52,779 nt of DNA from Actinomycetes bacterium (GCA_021778635.1 JAJYCD010000013.1:1-52779), one strand, 5' to 3'; counted from the first letter of the stretch, positions 7,573 through 17,358 are shown. Notes: generated by a model from the letters alone, not told the origin. Numbers and translations are program-made.

Positions 7573-8543
7573 ACGGTGGGTCCTGGTTCGGCCTCGCCTG
7601 GCGCGTCGGGCGCCGTGCTCCGGAGAGCGTGGTGCGCGCCGTCGGGGCTCTCGTCGCCGACGTGGCGTGGTGCCGTCACGGAACGTCCGTGCGCCGGCTC
7701 GAGGGAAATCTTCGTCACGTTCGTCCGGGCCTCTCACCCCGGCAGCTCCGGACCCTGTCCCACGCGGGGATGCGCTCGTACATGCGGTACTACGGCGAGG
7801 CGTTCACGTTGTCCGCGCTCACGCGCGAGCAGCTCGCGGCGCGCGTGAGGACCATCGGCGAGGACCGGCTGCGAGGGGTGCTCGAGCGGGGTGAGCGGGT
7901 CGTGATCGCGATCGGGCACCAGGGGAACTGGGACCTCGCGGGCGCCTGGGCGACCCAGTACCTCGCCTCGGTGACCACCGTGGCGGAGCGTCTCGAGCCC
8001 GAGGAGGTCTTCCAGGAGTTCCTTGCGTTCCGCGAGGGACTCGGGATGACGATCTTCCCTCTGACGGGCGGGCGTGACGTCTTCCGTGAGCTGCTCCGCG
8101 CCGTCGGCACCGGGTCCGGCGCGGGGCTCGTCCCCCTCGTGGCGGATCGCGACCTCACGAGCCGCGGCATCGAGGTCTCGCTCTTCGGCGCCCCGGCGCG
8201 AGTCGCGGCGGGACCCGCGGCTCTCGCGGTCTCGACCGGCGCACCGCTCTTCGCCGCGTCGATCTGGTACGAGCGGCTCGTGGGGGAGCGCCGTCGTCGC
8301 GCCGGTTCCCCCTGGGGCATCGTGATCGCCTTCCGACCGGTCGATACCGCACCGGAGAGCCTGCCGCGAGCCGAGCGCGTCGTCGTGACGACCCAGGCCT
8401 GGGTCGACGAGGTCGCCGCGGGGATCGCCGCGCACCCCGAGGACTGGCACATGCTCCAGCGGGTGTTCGTCGCCGATCTCGACCCCGCCCGGGATCGAGA
8501 CGGCGCGCCGTCGGACGCCGATCGCGCGGGTGGCATCCGATGA
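7569..8543 (+). CDS. patA: Phosphatidylinositol mannoside acyltransferase
   Basis: A member of the HtrB/LpxL acyltransferase fold, 324 residues. The catalytic H-x4-D motif is HQGNWD (His117, Asp122), preceded by VVIAIG. In mycobacteria PatA (Rv2611c) places palmitate on the mannose of PIM1 or PIM2 at the inner face of the membrane. The ATG overlaps the pgsA stop by four bases (ATGA), and pimA overlaps in turn, so expression is coupled. Assignment to PatA rather than a lipid A enzyme rests on the operon, since a monoderm actinobacterium has no lipid A. Confidence 0.9.
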   Translation: MNGGSWFGLAWRVGRRAPESVVRAVGALVADVAWCRHGTSVRRLEGNLRHVRPGLSPRQLRTLSHAGMRSYMRYYGEAFTLSALTREQLAARVRTIGEDRLRGVLERGERVVIAIGHQGNWDLAGAWATQYLASVTTVAERLEPEEVFQEFLAFREGLGMTIFPLTGGRDVFRELLRAVGTGSGAGLVPLVADRDLTSRGIEVSLFGAPARVAAGPAALAVSTGAPLFAASIWYERLVGERRRRAGSPWGIVIAFRPVDTAPESLPRAERVVVTTQAWVDEVAAGIAAHPEDWHMLQRVFVADLDPARDRDGAPSDADRAGGIR

Positions 8544-9757
8544 GACCCGACCAGCGCCGCCTGCGGATCGGGATCGTGTGCCCGTACTCGTTCGACGTCC
8601 CGGGCGGCGTCCAGTTTCATGTGCGGGATCTGGCGGAGTCGCTGATCGAGCGTGGGCACCAGGTCTCCGTCCTCGCCCCGGCGGACGAGGACACCCCGAT
8701 CCCCGAGTACATGACGTCCGTCGGGCGAGCGATCCCGGTGAGGTACAACGGGTCGGTCGCACGGATGACCTTCGGCCCGCTCACCGCCGCCCGCGTGCGC
8801 CGGTGGCTCGCTGCGGGCGAGTTCGACGTGCTCCACCTTCATGAGCCCGTCACCCCGAGCCTGGGGATGCTGGCGCTGTGGATCGCCGACGGGCCGATCG
8901 TCGCCACGTTCCACACGGCACTGATCCGCTCACGCCCGCTGCAGATGGCCTATCCGCTGGTGCGTCAGAGCATGGAGAAGATCTCCGCCCGGATCGCGGT
9001 CTCGGAGGACGCCCGACGGACCCTGATCGAGCACCTCGGCGGCGACGCCGTCGTCATCCCGAACGGGGTGTGCGTCGCGAAGTTCCGCGACGCGGTCGCG
9101 AACCCGCGGTGGGTCGGTACGGCCGGCGCCCCGACGATCGCCTTTCTCGGTCGGCTCGACGAGCCTCGCAAGGGCCTTCCCGTCCTCCTCGGCGCCGTCT
9201 CCGAGGTGTTGAGACACCACCCCGGAGCCCGGTTCCTGATCGCAGGGAGAGGTGACACCGGTCCTGAGGAAGCCCGTGAGCTGCTCGGGGACGACGCGCG
9301 CGCGGTCGAGTTCCTCGGACCGCTCTCCGACGAGGACAAGGCCACGTTGCTGAGCTCGGTGACCGTGTACTGCGGACCCCAGACCGGAGGTGAGAGCTTC
9401 GGGATCGTCCTCGTGGAGGCCATGAGCGCCGGTGCCTGCGTGGTTGCGAGCGACCTGGGCGCGTTCCGTCGCGTGCTCGAGGACGGCGCGTCCGGCGTGC
9501 TCTTCGCGACGGGGGACAGCCGCGCGCTTGCCGAGACGCTCGTCGCGACGCTCGACGACCCCGAGCGACGCGCGGCGGTCGTCGAGCATGCCGGCCGGGC
9601 CGTGGTCCGGTACGACTGGTCGGCGGTGACGACCGAGGTCCTGACCGTGTACGAGATGGCCGTCGCGACCCAGGGGGCGACGAGCGTGCGTGAGGACCCG
9701 ACGTCCGTGCGCGGGCACCGTGGTCTCGGCGCCGGTGCCCGAGGCTCTCGCCGATGA
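8540..9757 (+). CDS. pimA: Phosphatidylinositol alpha-mannosyltransferase
   Basis: A GT-B fold, GT4-type glycosyltransferase of 405 residues that moves mannose from GDP-mannose to inositol of PI, giving PIM1. The N-terminal pattern IGIVCPYSFDVPGGVQFHV is characteristic of PimA, with the flexible GG loop. The C-terminal half has GRLDEPRKGLP and the E-x7-E type motif ESFGIVLVEA. It starts inside the end of patA (ATGA overlap). The gene order HIT-pgsA-patA-pimA equals Rv2613c-Rv2610c. The C-terminal tail is about 25 residues longer than in Mycobacterium. Confidence 0.93.
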   Translation: MRPDQRRLRIGIVCPYSFDVPGGVQFHVRDLAESLIERGHQVSVLAPADEDTPIPEYMTSVGRAIPVRYNGSVARMTFGPLTAARVRRWLAAGEFDVLHLHEPVTPSLGMLALWIADGPIVATFHTALIRSRPLQMAYPLVRQSMEKISARIAVSEDARRTLIEHLGGDAVVIPNGVCVAKFRDAVANPRWVGTAGAPTIAFLGRLDEPRKGLPVLLGAVSEVLRHHPGARFLIAGRGDTGPEEARELLGDDARAVEFLGPLSDEDKATLLSSVTVYCGPQTGGESFGIVLVEAMSAGACVVASDLGAFRRVLEDGASGVLFATGDSRALAETLVATLDDPERRAAVVEHAGRAVVRYDWSAVTTEVLTVYEMAVATQGATSVREDPTSVRGHRGLGAGARGSRR

Positions 9758-9785
9758 CGACCTCAGACCTCCGGGACCCACGGTG

Positions 9786-10457
9786 ATGAGTGCCTCCGAC
9801 GTCGCCCTCCTCCTGGTCGCACTTGTCGCGCTGCTCGCCTGGTCCGCCTGGGTGGCGGCCTCCCGTCTGGACCGGCTGCACCGCAAGGTCGCCTCTCTTC
9901 GTGCGGTCCTCGACACCCAGCTCGTTCGGCGTGCGTCGGCTGCGGCCGAGCTCGCGGCCTCGGGGCTGCTCGACCCGGTCAGTGCCGTCCTGGTCGGGGA
10001 GTCGGCGTGGGCGGTTCTCGCCGCCGGGGGTCTCGACGACGACGAGCTCGCGCGTCTGCTCCCGGAGCACGTCGGGGACGGCGCGGCCGTCGCCGTGGCG
10101 CCTGACGACCCGGTGCTCGACCGTGGTCTGGCCGAGAGCGAGCTCTCGGCCACCTTGCGGGCGGCGCTCGGCGACCCCGACGAGGTGGCCCTGCTGTGGG
10201 CGGAGCCGGGCGGCAGCGCACTCCTGGGCTCGCTGTCCGCCGCGTGGTACCGCGTCCAGCTGGCGCGGCGCTTCCACAACGAGGCGGTCGCGCAGTCCCA
10301 GCGGATGCGTCGCACCTTCATGGCGCGCGTGCTGCGGCTCGCCGGCCACGCGGCCGTGCCGCAGACCGTCGAGCTGGACGACGGGTGGCCGGATGCGCTC
10401 GGCCGGCCGGGTGCCGGCATCCAGGCGGACGGACCCGAGGCGCAGGCGTCGGTCTAG
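9786..10457 (+). CDS. Membrane-anchored helical protein, LemA-like in layout
   Basis: A 223-residue protein with one N-terminal membrane segment (about residues 4-25, LLLVALVALLAWSAWVAA) and then a mostly helical cytosolic part. RLHRKVASLRAVLDTQLVRR and the C-terminal ARRFHNEAVAQ stretch resemble the helical-bundle pattern of LemA-family proteins, but I could not confirm homology. It lies 28 bases after pimA. In M. tuberculosis the corresponding gene, Rv2609c, is described as a membrane protein with a NUDIX domain; here a NUDIX gene sits separately after pdxS. The function is unknown; a role at the membrane in PIM synthesis is only suggested by position. An in-frame GTG directly upstream is an alternative start. 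Confidence 0.75.
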   Translation: MSASDVALLLVALVALLAWSAWVAASRLDRLHRKVASLRAVLDTQLVRRASAAAELAASGLLDPVSAVLVGESAWAVLAAGGLDDDELARLLPEHVGDGAAVAVAPDDPVLDRGLAESELSATLRAALGDPDEVALLWAEPGGSALLGSLSAAWYRVQLARRFHNEAVAQSQRMRRTFMARVLRLAGHAAVPQTVELDDGWPDALGRPGAGIQADGPEAQASV

Positions 10458-10460
10458 GAT
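10455..10460 (+). promoter_or_regulatory. -10 element of pdxS
   Basis: TAGGAT overlaps the TAG stop codon of the preceding gene, so pdxS probably has its own promoter with transcription from about 10467. Confidence 0.45.
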
Positions 10461-10526
10461 GGCCGCACCGGGCCGGCGAGGTCTCAGGCGCGGGACACCC
10501 CTCCTCTTCGATCAGTGAGGTCTGCA

Positions 10527-11429
10527 GTGAGCAGCGAGAACACCGAGTCCGTCGTCGGCACCGCGAGGGTCAAGCGCGGCATGGCCGAGATGCTCAAGGG
10601 CGGCGTGATCATGGACGTCGTCACGCCGGAGCAGGCGAAGATCGCCGAAGATGCCGGCGCTGTCGCGGTCATGGCTCTCGAGCGGGTGCCCGCGGACATC
10701 CGCGCCCAGGGTGGCGTGGCGCGGATGAGCGACCCGGACCTGATCGACGGGATCATCGCGCAGGTCTCGATCCCGGTGATGGCGAAGGCCCGCATCGGTC
10801 ACTTCGTCGAGGCGCAGGTCCTGCAGTCCCTCGGCGTCGACTACGTCGACGAGTCCGAGGTGCTGACGCCGGCGGACTACGCGCACCACATCGACAAGTG
10901 GCGCTTCACCGTGCCGTTCGTGTGCGGAGCGACCAACCTGGGCGAGGCGTTGCGCCGTATCACCGAGGGTGCCGCGATGATCCGCTCGAAGGGCGAGGCC
11001 GGTACCGGTGACGTCTCGAACGCCACGACGCACATGCGCACGCTCCGCGACGAGATCCGCCGCCTGACGACCTTGCCCGAGGACGAGCTGTACCTCGCGG
11101 CCAAGGAGCTCCAGGCACCGTACGAGCTCGTCAAGGAGATCGCGGTGGCCGGCAAGCTGCCCGTCGTGCTGTTCACCGCAGGGGGCATCGCGACTCCGGC
11201 CGACGCCGCGATGATGATGCAGCTCGGTGCCGAAGGCGTGTTCGTCGGCTCGGGCATCTTCAAGTCGGGCAACCCGGCCGAGCGGGCCGCGGCCATCGTC
11301 AAGGCCACCACGTTCTACGACGACCCGGACGTGATCGCCAGCGTGTCCCGCGGTCTGGGCGAGGCGATGGTCGGCATCAACGTCGACGACGTGCCGGTCC
11401 CGCACCGGCTGGCCGACCGGGGCTGGTGA
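10527..11429 (+). CDS. pdxS: Pyridoxal 5'-phosphate synthase, lyase subunit
   Basis: It builds PLP from ribose 5-phosphate, glyceraldehyde 3-phosphate and ammonia, forming a 12-subunit ring that binds PdxT. The (beta-alpha)8 barrel is complete at 300 residues. The catalytic residues known from the Bacillus enzyme map to Asp30 (GVIMDV), Lys87 (PVMAKARIG) and Lys155 ([10 protein letters not shown]). GTG 10527 gives the usual length; a GTG at 10515 would add four residues. It overlaps the NUDIX gene by four bases and shares the region with pdxT 1.8 kb downstream. Confidence 0.97.
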   Translation: MSSENTESVVGTARVKRGMAEMLKGGVIMDVVTPEQAKIAEDAGAVAVMALERVPADIRAQGGVARMSDPDLIDGIIAQVSIPVMAKARIGHFVEAQVLQSLGVDYVDESEVLTPADYAHHIDKWRFTVPFVCGATNLGEALRRITEGAAMIRSKGEAGTGDVSNATTHMRTLRDEIRRLTTLPEDELYLAAKELQAPYELVKEIAVAGKLPVVLFTAGGIATPADAAMMMQLGAEGVFVGSGIFKSGNPAERAAAIVKATTFYDDPDVIASVSRGLGEAMVGINVDDVPVPHRLADRGW

Positions 11430-12001
11430 CGACAGCGTCGCCGAGCCCGGCGTACGGTCTGGGCCCGGACTGGGTTCCGGGCCCGGACGGGCTGCCGTTC
11501 CGGCGGGCTGCGCGCGTGATCCTGCTCGACGCGTCGGACCGGGTCCTGCTGATGCGCGGTCACGACGTCGACCAGCCGTCGCGCACCTGGTGGTTCACGG
11601 TCGGCGGCGGGATCGATGCGGGGGAGGACGCGAGGTCGGCCGCGGTCCGTGAGCTCCGCGAGGAGACCGGGCTCGAGGTCGACGTCGCGTCGCTGGTCGG
11701 ACCGGTGGTGACCCGGTCGGCGGTCTTCGACTTCTTCGCCGTGACGTGCCGACAGGACGAGGAGATCTTCCTCGCGCGGCTGGACGCGCACGGCACGCAC
11801 GAGGACGACCTCAGCCGCGACGGCTGGACCGACGTCGAGAGACGGATCCTCGACGAGCTGCGCTGGTGGCCTCTCGACGCCCTCGCACGCGTGAACGACG
11901 AAGTCTTCCCGGAAGGGCTCGTCGACCTCGTCCGCGGTCTCCTCGCGGGGTGGGACGGTGTGACGCGCCATCTCCAGGACGAGGACCGTACCGGTCGGTA
12001 A
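11426..12001 (+). CDS. NUDIX hydrolase
   Basis: A 191-residue protein with an exact NUDIX box (G-x5-E-x7-R-E-U-x-E-E-x-G-U) at residues 61-83, which binds Mg and cleaves a nucleoside diphosphate linked to another group. The start codon overlaps the pdxS stop (GTGA). The substrate cannot be read from sequence. In related actinobacteria NUDIX genes also sit beside pimA or pdxS, so this may be a mobile position of the same ancestral gene (inference). Confidence 0.9.
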   Translation: MTTASPSPAYGLGPDWVPGPDGLPFRRAARVILLDASDRVLLMRGHDVDQPSRTWWFTVGGGIDAGEDARSAAVRELREETGLEVDVASLVGPVVTRSAVFDFFAVTCRQDEEIFLARLDAHGTHEDDLSRDGWTDVERRILDELRWWPLDALARVNDEVFPEGLVDLVRGLLAGWDGVTRHLQDEDRTGR

Positions 12002-12023
12002 CCTGCGCGTCATCTGGGCCGGG

Positions 12024-12029
12024 TAGCGT
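12024..12029 (+). promoter_or_regulatory. -10 element TAGCGT, leaderless start of the aminotransferase
   Basis: TAGCGT is followed by exactly six bases and then GTG 12036, with no Shine-Dalgarno site between. This predicts transcription starting at the start codon. Confidence 0.55.
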
Positions 12030-12035
12030 CGAGAC

Positions 12036-13229
12036 GTGCCTCTCTCCACGTCTCCCGTCGTCCGTATGCAACGCTCCGGCATCCGTAGCCTCATGGAGCT
12101 GGCGATGAGGGATCCGGGATGCCTTCGTCTGGAGATCGGCGAGCCCGACCTCCCCACTCCGCCGCACGTCGTCGAGGCTGCCGCGACGGATGCGCGGGCG
12201 GGGCACACGCACTACACCTCGAGCGTCGGCGATGCGGAGCTCCGCGCCGTGCTTGCCGCCCGGGTGACGGCGACGAGCGGTCGCCCGGTCGAGCCGAGCG
12301 AGGTCGTCGTGACGCACGGCGCGATGCACGGGCTCGCGATGGCGATGAACGCGACGATGGGCCCGGGCGACGAGATCCTGCTCCCCGACCCGGAGTTCCC
12401 GAACTGGCGGATGGCCGCCGTGGCCGCGGGCGTGGACGTGGCGACCTACCCGGCCCGCGCGGCGAACGGGTTCGTCCCGACGCTCGACGACATCGAGGCC
12501 GCGGTCACCGCGCGGACGAAGGTGATCCTCGTCAGCTCGCCGAACAACCCGACCGGGGCGGTCTACCCGGCGGAGCTCCTGGCGGGCATCGTCGAGATCG
12601 CGCGCAGGCACGACCTGTGGGTGTTCTCCGACGAGTGCTACGAGGCGATCACCTTCGACGTCCCGCACGTGAGCCCGACGGCCTTCGACACGGACGCGCG
12701 GGTGCTCACCTTCCACAGCTTCTCGAAGACGTACGCGATGACCGGTTGGCGGCTGGGGTACGTCGTGACCCGCGACCCGGTCGTCGCTGGCCTGCTCGCG
12801 CAGGTGGCCGAGGCCACGATCGCGTGCCCGTCGTCGATCAGCCAGCGGGCAGCCCTGGCGGCGCTCACGGGTCCGCAGGACGCGGTGCGCGCCGCCGTGG
12901 AGTCGTACCGCGAACGTCGTGATGCCGCGATCGCACTGCTGACGGCGCGCGGTATCCCGTGCGCCCGACCGCAGGGCGCGTTCTACCTCATGGTCGACGT
13001 GTCCGCCGCGACCGCGGACGGTCACGCGTTCGCACTGCGCCTGATCAGGGACGCGCACGTCGCGGTCTCGCCAGGCGAGGCCTTCGGAGCGGGTGGCGCC
13101 GGCATGGTCCGGGTCTCGCTCGCGAGCGAGCGCTCGATCCTGCTGGAAGGGTTGACCCGGCTCGCCAACCTGGTCGACGCCTGGCGCACGGAGGCCGATC
13201 GCGGTGCGGTCGTCGGCGCCGACGCGTGA
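12036..13229 (+). CDS. PLP-dependent aminotransferase, class I/II
   Basis: A fold-type I aminotransferase of 397 residues. Visible landmarks are the SPNNPTGAVYP motif, the SDECYEAITF aspartate that contacts the PLP nitrogen, the Schiff-base Lys in FSKTYAMTGWRLG, and a C-terminal Arg in MVRVSLAS for substrate carboxylate. The amino-acid substrate is undetermined; aspartate- or aromatic-type activity would fit the fold. It is placed between the two PLP synthase genes, so its cofactor is made by its neighbours, which could be coincidental. The start is fixed by the leaderless promoter geometry. Confidence 0.9.
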   Translation: MPLSTSPVVRMQRSGIRSLMELAMRDPGCLRLEIGEPDLPTPPHVVEAAATDARAGHTHYTSSVGDAELRAVLAARVTATSGRPVEPSEVVVTHGAMHGLAMAMNATMGPGDEILLPDPEFPNWRMAAVAAGVDVATYPARAANGFVPTLDDIEAAVTARTKVILVSSPNNPTGAVYPAELLAGIVEIARRHDLWVFSDECYEAITFDVPHVSPTAFDTDARVLTFHSFSKTYAMTGWRLGYVVTRDPVVAGLLAQVAEATIACPSSISQRAALAALTGPQDAVRAAVESYRERRDAAIALLTARGIPCARPQGAFYLMVDVSAATADGHAFALRLIRDAHVAVSPGEAFGAGGAGMVRVSLASERSILLEGLTRLANLVDAWRTEADRGAVVGADA

Positions 13230-13240
13230 CGCCTTGTTCG

Positions 13241-13246
13241 TAGGAT
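13241..13246 (+). promoter_or_regulatory. -10 element TAGGAT, leaderless start of pdxT
   Basis: TAGGAT is followed by exactly six bases and then GTG 13253, with no ribosome-binding site. pdxT therefore has a promoter separate from pdxS. Confidence 0.6.
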
Positions 13247-13252
13247 GACCCG

Positions 13253-13864
13253 GTGAATCCGACGATCGGTGTGCTGGCGCTGCAGGGTGATGTCCGCGAG
13301 CACGTGGCGGCGCTGGCGGCGAGCGGGGCGAGCGCGGTGCTCGTGCGCCGGGAGCGCGAGCTCAAAGACCTCGACGGGATCGTGCTGCCGGGCGGTGAGT
13401 CGACGACGATCGACAAGCTGCTGCGTGCGTTCGACCTCGCGGAGCCGCTACGTGTGCGTATCGCGGAGGGGTTGCCGGCCTACGGCTCGTGCGCAGGGAT
13501 GATCCTGCTCGCTGACCGCCTGCTCGACGGTATCCCGGGTCAGCAGACGCTCGGCGGGCTCGACATCACGGTCCGCCGCAACGCCTTCGGCCGGCAGGTC
13601 GACTCGTTCGAGACCGACCTGACGATCGAGGGCATCGAGGACAGCGCGACGCGTCCGATGCACGCGGTCTTCATCCGTGCGCCGTGGGTCGAGGAGGTTG
13701 GCCCGGCGGCGACGGTGCTCGGCACGGTCGCGACAGGTCCCGCCGCCGGTAGGATCGTCGCGGTGCGCCACGGTCGACTGCTGGCGACCTCCTTCCACCC
13801 GGAGGTCACCGGCGACGCGCGCGTGCACCGAATGTTCGTGCGGATCGTCCGCGAGAGCCTCTGA
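13253..13864 (+). CDS. pdxT: Pyridoxal 5'-phosphate synthase, glutaminase subunit
   Basis: A class I-type glutamine amidotransferase of 203 residues that feeds ammonia to PdxS. The triad is intact: Cys80 in YGSCAGM, His182 and Glu184 in SFHPEVTGD; the GGES motif follows residue 46. In Mycobacterium pdxS and pdxT are separated by one thioesterase gene; here a NUDIX and an aminotransferase gene lie between them. The gene has its own leaderless promoter. Confidence 0.97.
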   Translation: MNPTIGVLALQGDVREHVAALAASGASAVLVRRERELKDLDGIVLPGGESTTIDKLLRAFDLAEPLRVRIAEGLPAYGSCAGMILLADRLLDGIPGQQTLGGLDITVRRNAFGRQVDSFETDLTIEGIEDSATRPMHAVFIRAPWVEEVGPAATVLGTVATGPAAGRIVAVRHGRLLATSFHPEVTGDARVHRMFVRIVRESL

Positions 13865-13870
13865 GTCTGT

Positions 13871-13910
13871 CCAGGCGGACCTGCAGCTGACCTGCAGGTG
13901 GTCCACCTGG
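13871..13910. terminator. Inverted repeat after pdxT, possible terminator
   Basis: An 8-bp perfect stem (13879-13886 with 13892-13899, both containing CTGCAG) is flanked by outer arms CCAGG/CCTGG. It lies between pdxT and yebC. There is no T-tract, so termination is only likely. Confidence 0.45.
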
Positions 13911-13955
13911 AGCTGCGTCGGGTCTCGACTGGGCGCGGATGAAGGAGATCGAGCG

Positions 13956-14714
13956 ATGTCGGGTCACTCCAAGTGGGCCACCACCAAGCACAAGAAGGCT
14001 GTTGTCGACGCCAAGCGGAGCAAGCTGTTCGCCAAGCTCATCAAGAACATCGAGGTGGCGGCGCGGACCGGCGGCGGTGACCTCGCCGGCAACCCGACGC
14101 TCTTCGACGCGGTGCAGAAGGCCAAGAAGAATTCCGTGCCGATCGACAACATCAACCGCGCGGTGAAGCGCGGGTCCGGCCAGGAGGCCGGCGGTGCCGA
14201 CTACCAGTCGATCACCTACGAGGGCTACGGCCCGGGCGGCATCGCTGTCCTCGTGGAGTGCCTGACCGACAACAGGAACCGTGCCGCGTCGGACGTCCGG
14301 GTGGCGTTCACGCGCAACGGCGGTCAGATGGCCGACCCGGGGTCGGTGTCCTACCTGTTCACCCGCAAGGGCGTCGTCGTCGTGCCGAAGGAGGGTGCGC
14401 TCACCGAGGACGACGTCCTCATGGCGGTGCTCGACGCGGGGGCGGAAGAGGTCAACGACCTCGGCGACGTGTTCGAGGTGATCTCCGAGGCGACGGACAT
14501 GGTGCCGGTGCGCACCGCGCTGCAGGCGGCGGGGATCGAGTACGACTCGGCGGACAGCCAGTTCGTCCCGGCCACCCAGATCGAGGTGGACGTCGACGGG
14601 GCGCGCAAGATCCTGCGCCTGATCGACGCGCTCGAGGACAGCGACGACGTCCAGAACGTGTTCGCGAACTTCGACGCCTCGGACGAGGTCCTCGCGGCAC
14701 TCGACGAGGAGTGA
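13956..14714 (+). CDS. yebC: YebC/PmpR-family protein (TACO1 family)
   Basis: A 252-residue member of the YebC family. The N-terminus [20 protein letters not shown] is the family signature, followed by the [11 protein letters not shown] segment and the YEGYGPGG motif. Family members have been described as DNA-binding regulators and, more recently, as helpers of ribosomes stalled at proline-rich stretches, as with mitochondrial TACO1. Which applies here cannot be read from sequence. GGAG precedes ATG 13956. The order pdxT-yebC-ruvCAB is conserved across actinobacteria. Confidence 0.96.
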   Translation: MSGHSKWATTKHKKAVVDAKRSKLFAKLIKNIEVAARTGGGDLAGNPTLFDAVQKAKKNSVPIDNINRAVKRGSGQEAGGADYQSITYEGYGPGGIAVLVECLTDNRNRAASDVRVAFTRNGGQMADPGSVSYLFTRKGVVVVPKEGALTEDDVLMAVLDAGAEEVNDLGDVFEVISEATDMVPVRTALQAAGIEYDSADSQFVPATQIEVDVDGARKILRLIDALEDSDDVQNVFANFDASDEVLAALDEE

Positions 14715-14792
14715 CTCGCCGGTCCTTCCGCTCGGTCGTCACCGTGTGGTCGGTCAGCTGTGTCGCAGCAGCCGGCTCGTCGATCGGCCTGG

Positions 14793-14798
14793 GATGCT
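14793..14798 (+). promoter_or_regulatory. -10-like GATGCT, leaderless start of ruvC
   Basis: GATGCT is followed by six bases and then GTG 14805. The first base deviates from TANNNT, so this is weaker than the other examples. Confidence 0.4.
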
Positions 14799-14804
14799 GA
14801 CGGC

Positions 14805-15377
14805 GTGCGCGTCCTCGGAGTCGACCCAGGCCTGACCCGGTGCGGTCTCGGCGTGGTCGATGGTCTGGCCGCCCGGAGGGTGCGGCTCGTGGCCGTCGGA
14901 GTCGCGCGGTCGGCTCCCGGTGCCGACGTCGACCAGCGTCTGCTCGCGATCGCGACGGAGATCGACACCTGGATCGAGGAGCACGCGCCCGACGCGGTCG
15001 CGGTGGAGCGCGTGTTCGCGCAGCACAACCTCAGCACGGTCACGGGAACCGCCCAGGTGGCCGGCGTGGCGATGCTCGCTGCGGCGCGCCACCGGATCCC
15101 GGTGGCGCTGCACACCCCGAGCGAGGTGAAGGCCGCGGTGACCGGGTCGGGTCGCGCGGGCAAGAGGCAGGTGCAGACGATGGTCGCGCGGCTTCTCGGT
15201 CTCGACGAGCGTCCGGAGCCGGCCGATGCGGCCGATGCGCTCGCGCTCGCGATCTGCCACCTCTGGCGCCCCGCGGGCGCGGTGGGGGTGCCCCAGCGAG
15301 CGCCCGGATCGATGACGTCGGCACAGCGCGCGTGGGCGGCGGCCGAGCAGGCGGCGCGTCGTGGGTCGCGTGCCTGA
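14805..15377 (+). CDS. ruvC: Holliday junction endonuclease RuvC
   Basis: It resolves Holliday junctions by paired nicks, working with RuvAB. The four acidic catalytic residues known from E. coli (Asp7, Glu66, Asp138, Asp141) map to Asp7 (GVDPG), Glu68 (AVERVF), Asp141 and Asp144 ([12 protein letters not shown]). The frame is open upstream to 14760, but GTG 14805 places Asp7 at the family position and gives 190 aa. The first gene of the ruvCAB group; ruvA follows after 148 bases. Confidence 0.97.
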   Translation: MRVLGVDPGLTRCGLGVVDGLAARRVRLVAVGVARSAPGADVDQRLLAIATEIDTWIEEHAPDAVAVERVFAQHNLSTVTGTAQVAGVAMLAAARHRIPVALHTPSEVKAAVTGSGRAGKRQVQTMVARLLGLDERPEPADAADALALAICHLWRPAGAVGVPQRAPGSMTSAQRAWAAAEQAARRGSRA

Positions 15378-15525
15378 GCACGCTTGCTAGCCTGGGCGTC
15401 GTTCGTACAGGTGTTCGGTCGGCGGTCGCGGCTCGCCCTCGGGTCGCCCGCACGACGCGCGAGGCGGTCCGCCGGGCCGTGACGCAGATCCCTGTGGTGC
15501 TCGGAGCTCATGGTGAGGAGGCGCG

Positions 15526-16155
15526 ATGATCGCGTCGGTCCGCGGAACGGTCCAGTCGGTCCGGCTCGACGGTGCGGTGATCGAGGTCGGCGGTGTGGGC
15601 CTGCTGGTGCATGCGACGCCCGCGACGCTCGCGACGCTCACGATCGGTGCGACGACGTCCTTGGCCACCTCCCTCCTGGTCCGAGAGGACGCCCTGACCT
15701 TGTTCGGGTTCGCCGACGCCGACGAGCGCGAGGTCTTCGAGACGGTCCAGACGGTCAGCGGCGTGGGGCCACGGCTGGCGCTGGCGATGCTCGCTGTCCA
15801 CAGCCCCGACGCGCTCCGCCGCGCTGTGCAGGACGACGACCTCGTCGCGCTCAAGCGCGTGCCCGGCATCGGGCACAAGGGCGCGCAGCGAATCGTCCTC
15901 GAGCTTGCCGGCCGCCTGGGTGCACCCTCGGCGGCCGCGTCCGACGGGGCGACCCGACCCGGGAGCCCGGGCGGGGACGGCGCACGCCCACGTGAGCAGG
16001 TGACGGAGGCGCTCGTCGGCCTCGGGTGGACGGCGAAGGCGGCGCAGGACGCGGTGACGGGCGTCGCCGACTCGGTCGAGGCGTCCGGCGAGACGCTCGA
16101 GGTCGCGTCGCTCCTGCGGGCGACGTTGCGCGCCCTCGGAGGCGGTCGTGCGTGA
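15526..16155 (+). CDS. ruvA: Holliday junction branch migration protein RuvA
   Basis: It binds the four-way junction and loads RuvB. The 209-residue protein starts [12 protein letters not shown] as RuvA does (OB-fold, 1-65), has helix-hairpin-helix motifs in [14 protein letters not shown] and [13 protein letters not shown], and a C-terminal RuvB-contacting domain (about 155-209) after a flexible glycine-rich linker. ATG 15526 follows GAGGAG. It overlaps ruvB by eight bases. Confidence 0.97.
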   Translation: MIASVRGTVQSVRLDGAVIEVGGVGLLVHATPATLATLTIGATTSLATSLLVREDALTLFGFADADEREVFETVQTVSGVGPRLALAMLAVHSPDALRRAVQDDDLVALKRVPGIGHKGAQRIVLELAGRLGAPSAAASDGATRPGSPGGDGARPREQVTEALVGLGWTAKAAQDAVTGVADSVEASGETLEVASLLRATLRALGGGRA

Positions 16156-17266
16156 CGGCGGCGGGCGCGGCGTGACGGGAGACGACGTCGGGCGCTCGTT
16201 CGACCCGGGGACGTTCGACGGCGGGGAGCGCGACGAGATCGTCACGGAGCGAGTCGTTCGACCCGGCGCGGACGATGTCGAGCGCGCGGCAGAGGCGGCG
16301 CTCCGCCCCCGCAGCCTCGACGAGTTCGTGGGTCAGCGAGTCGTCCGCGACCAGCTCTCGCTCGTCCTCCATGCCGCCCTCGGCCGTGGACGGGCCCCGG
16401 ACCACGTCCTGCTCTCCGGCCCCCCGGGACTGGGGAAGACCACCCTGGCGATGATCATCGCGTCGGAGCTCGGGACGTCCCTGCGGATCACATCGGGCCC
16501 GGCGATCCAGCATGCCGGTGACCTCGCCGCCGTGCTCTCGTCCCTCGAGGAGGGCGAGGTGCTCTTCCTCGACGAGATCCACCGGATCGCGAGACCGGCG
16601 GAGGAGCTGCTGTACGTCGCGATGGAGGACTTCCGGGTCGACGTCGTCGTCGGCAAGGGTGCGGGGGCGAGCGCGATCCCGCTCGCACTGCCACCCTTCA
16701 CCGTGGTCGGAGCGACGACGCGCGCGGGGTTGTTGCCCGCGCCGCTGCGGGACCGCTTCGGCTTCACCGGGCACCTCGACTTCTATGCCGATGACGAGCT
16801 CGAACGCGTGCTGGTCCGCTCGGCGGGCCTGCTCGGCATCCGGCTCGATGCCGATGCAGCGGCCGAGATCGCCTCGCGGTCGCGGGGGACACCGCGGATC
16901 GCCAACCGTCTCCTGCGTCGCGTGCGCGACTGGGCCCAGGTGCGGGGGGACGGCCGGCTCTCCCTGATCGCCGCGCACGCAGCGCTCGAGGTGTACGAGG
17001 TCGACGTGCTCGGCCTCGATCGCCTGGATCGGGCAGTCCTGACGGCGCTGTGCACCCGGTTCGGCGGCGGTCCGGTCGGTCTCACGACGCTCGCGGTGGC
17101 CGTCGGGGAGGAGCCGGAGACGGTGGAGACCGTGGCCGAGCCGTTCCTCGTGCGTGAGGGGCTGATCGGCCGGACACCTCGCGGACGGGTCGCGATGCCG
17201 GCGGCCTGGGAGCACCTCGGTCTCGAGGTACCGCCGTCGGCCGGGCTGGGTACGCTCTTCGGTTGA
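16148..17266 (+). CDS. ruvB: Holliday junction helicase motor RuvB
   Basis: This AAA+ ATPase drives branch migration as a hexamer on RuvA. Walker [10 protein letters not shown] (about residues 92-100), Walker B LFLDEIHR, sensor ATTRAG and the arginine-finger region PLRDRFG are present, followed by the winged-helix end. The frame gives 372 aa from GTG 16148; an in-frame GTG at 16172 is equally possible, since the first 40 residues are variable and acidic in actinobacteria. Confidence 0.96.
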   Translation: MRDGGGRGVTGDDVGRSFDPGTFDGGERDEIVTERVVRPGADDVERAAEAALRPRSLDEFVGQRVVRDQLSLVLHAALGRGRAPDHVLLSGPPGLGKTTLAMIIASELGTSLRITSGPAIQHAGDLAAVLSSLEEGEVLFLDEIHRIARPAEELLYVAMEDFRVDVVVGKGAGASAIPLALPPFTVVGATTRAGLLPAPLRDRFGFTGHLDFYADDELERVLVRSAGLLGIRLDADAAAEIASRSRGTPRIANRLLRRVRDWAQVRGDGRLSLIAAHAALEVYEVDVLGLDRLDRAVLTALCTRFGGGPVGLTTLAVAVGEEPETVETVAEPFLVREGLIGRTPRGRVAMPAAWEHLGLEVPPSAGLGTLFG

Positions 17267-17352
17267 GCCGTCGGTTCGCCGTGGGCGCATCGCGTCGGGT
17301 GAAGCCGGGCGGTCGGACACTCGTCGGTGCCGCGTCCCACGGTCGTGCGCGT

Positions 17353-17358
17353 TAAGGT
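17353..17358 (+). promoter_or_regulatory. -10 element of yajC
   Basis: TAAGGT here would start transcription near 17365, giving a leader of about 53 bases for the yajC-secD-secF group. Confidence 0.4.

Noticed and set aside
9786-10457. Firm naming as LemA
   Set aside because: The resemblance is in helical layout and a few residues; homology was not shown, so only the layout is stated.
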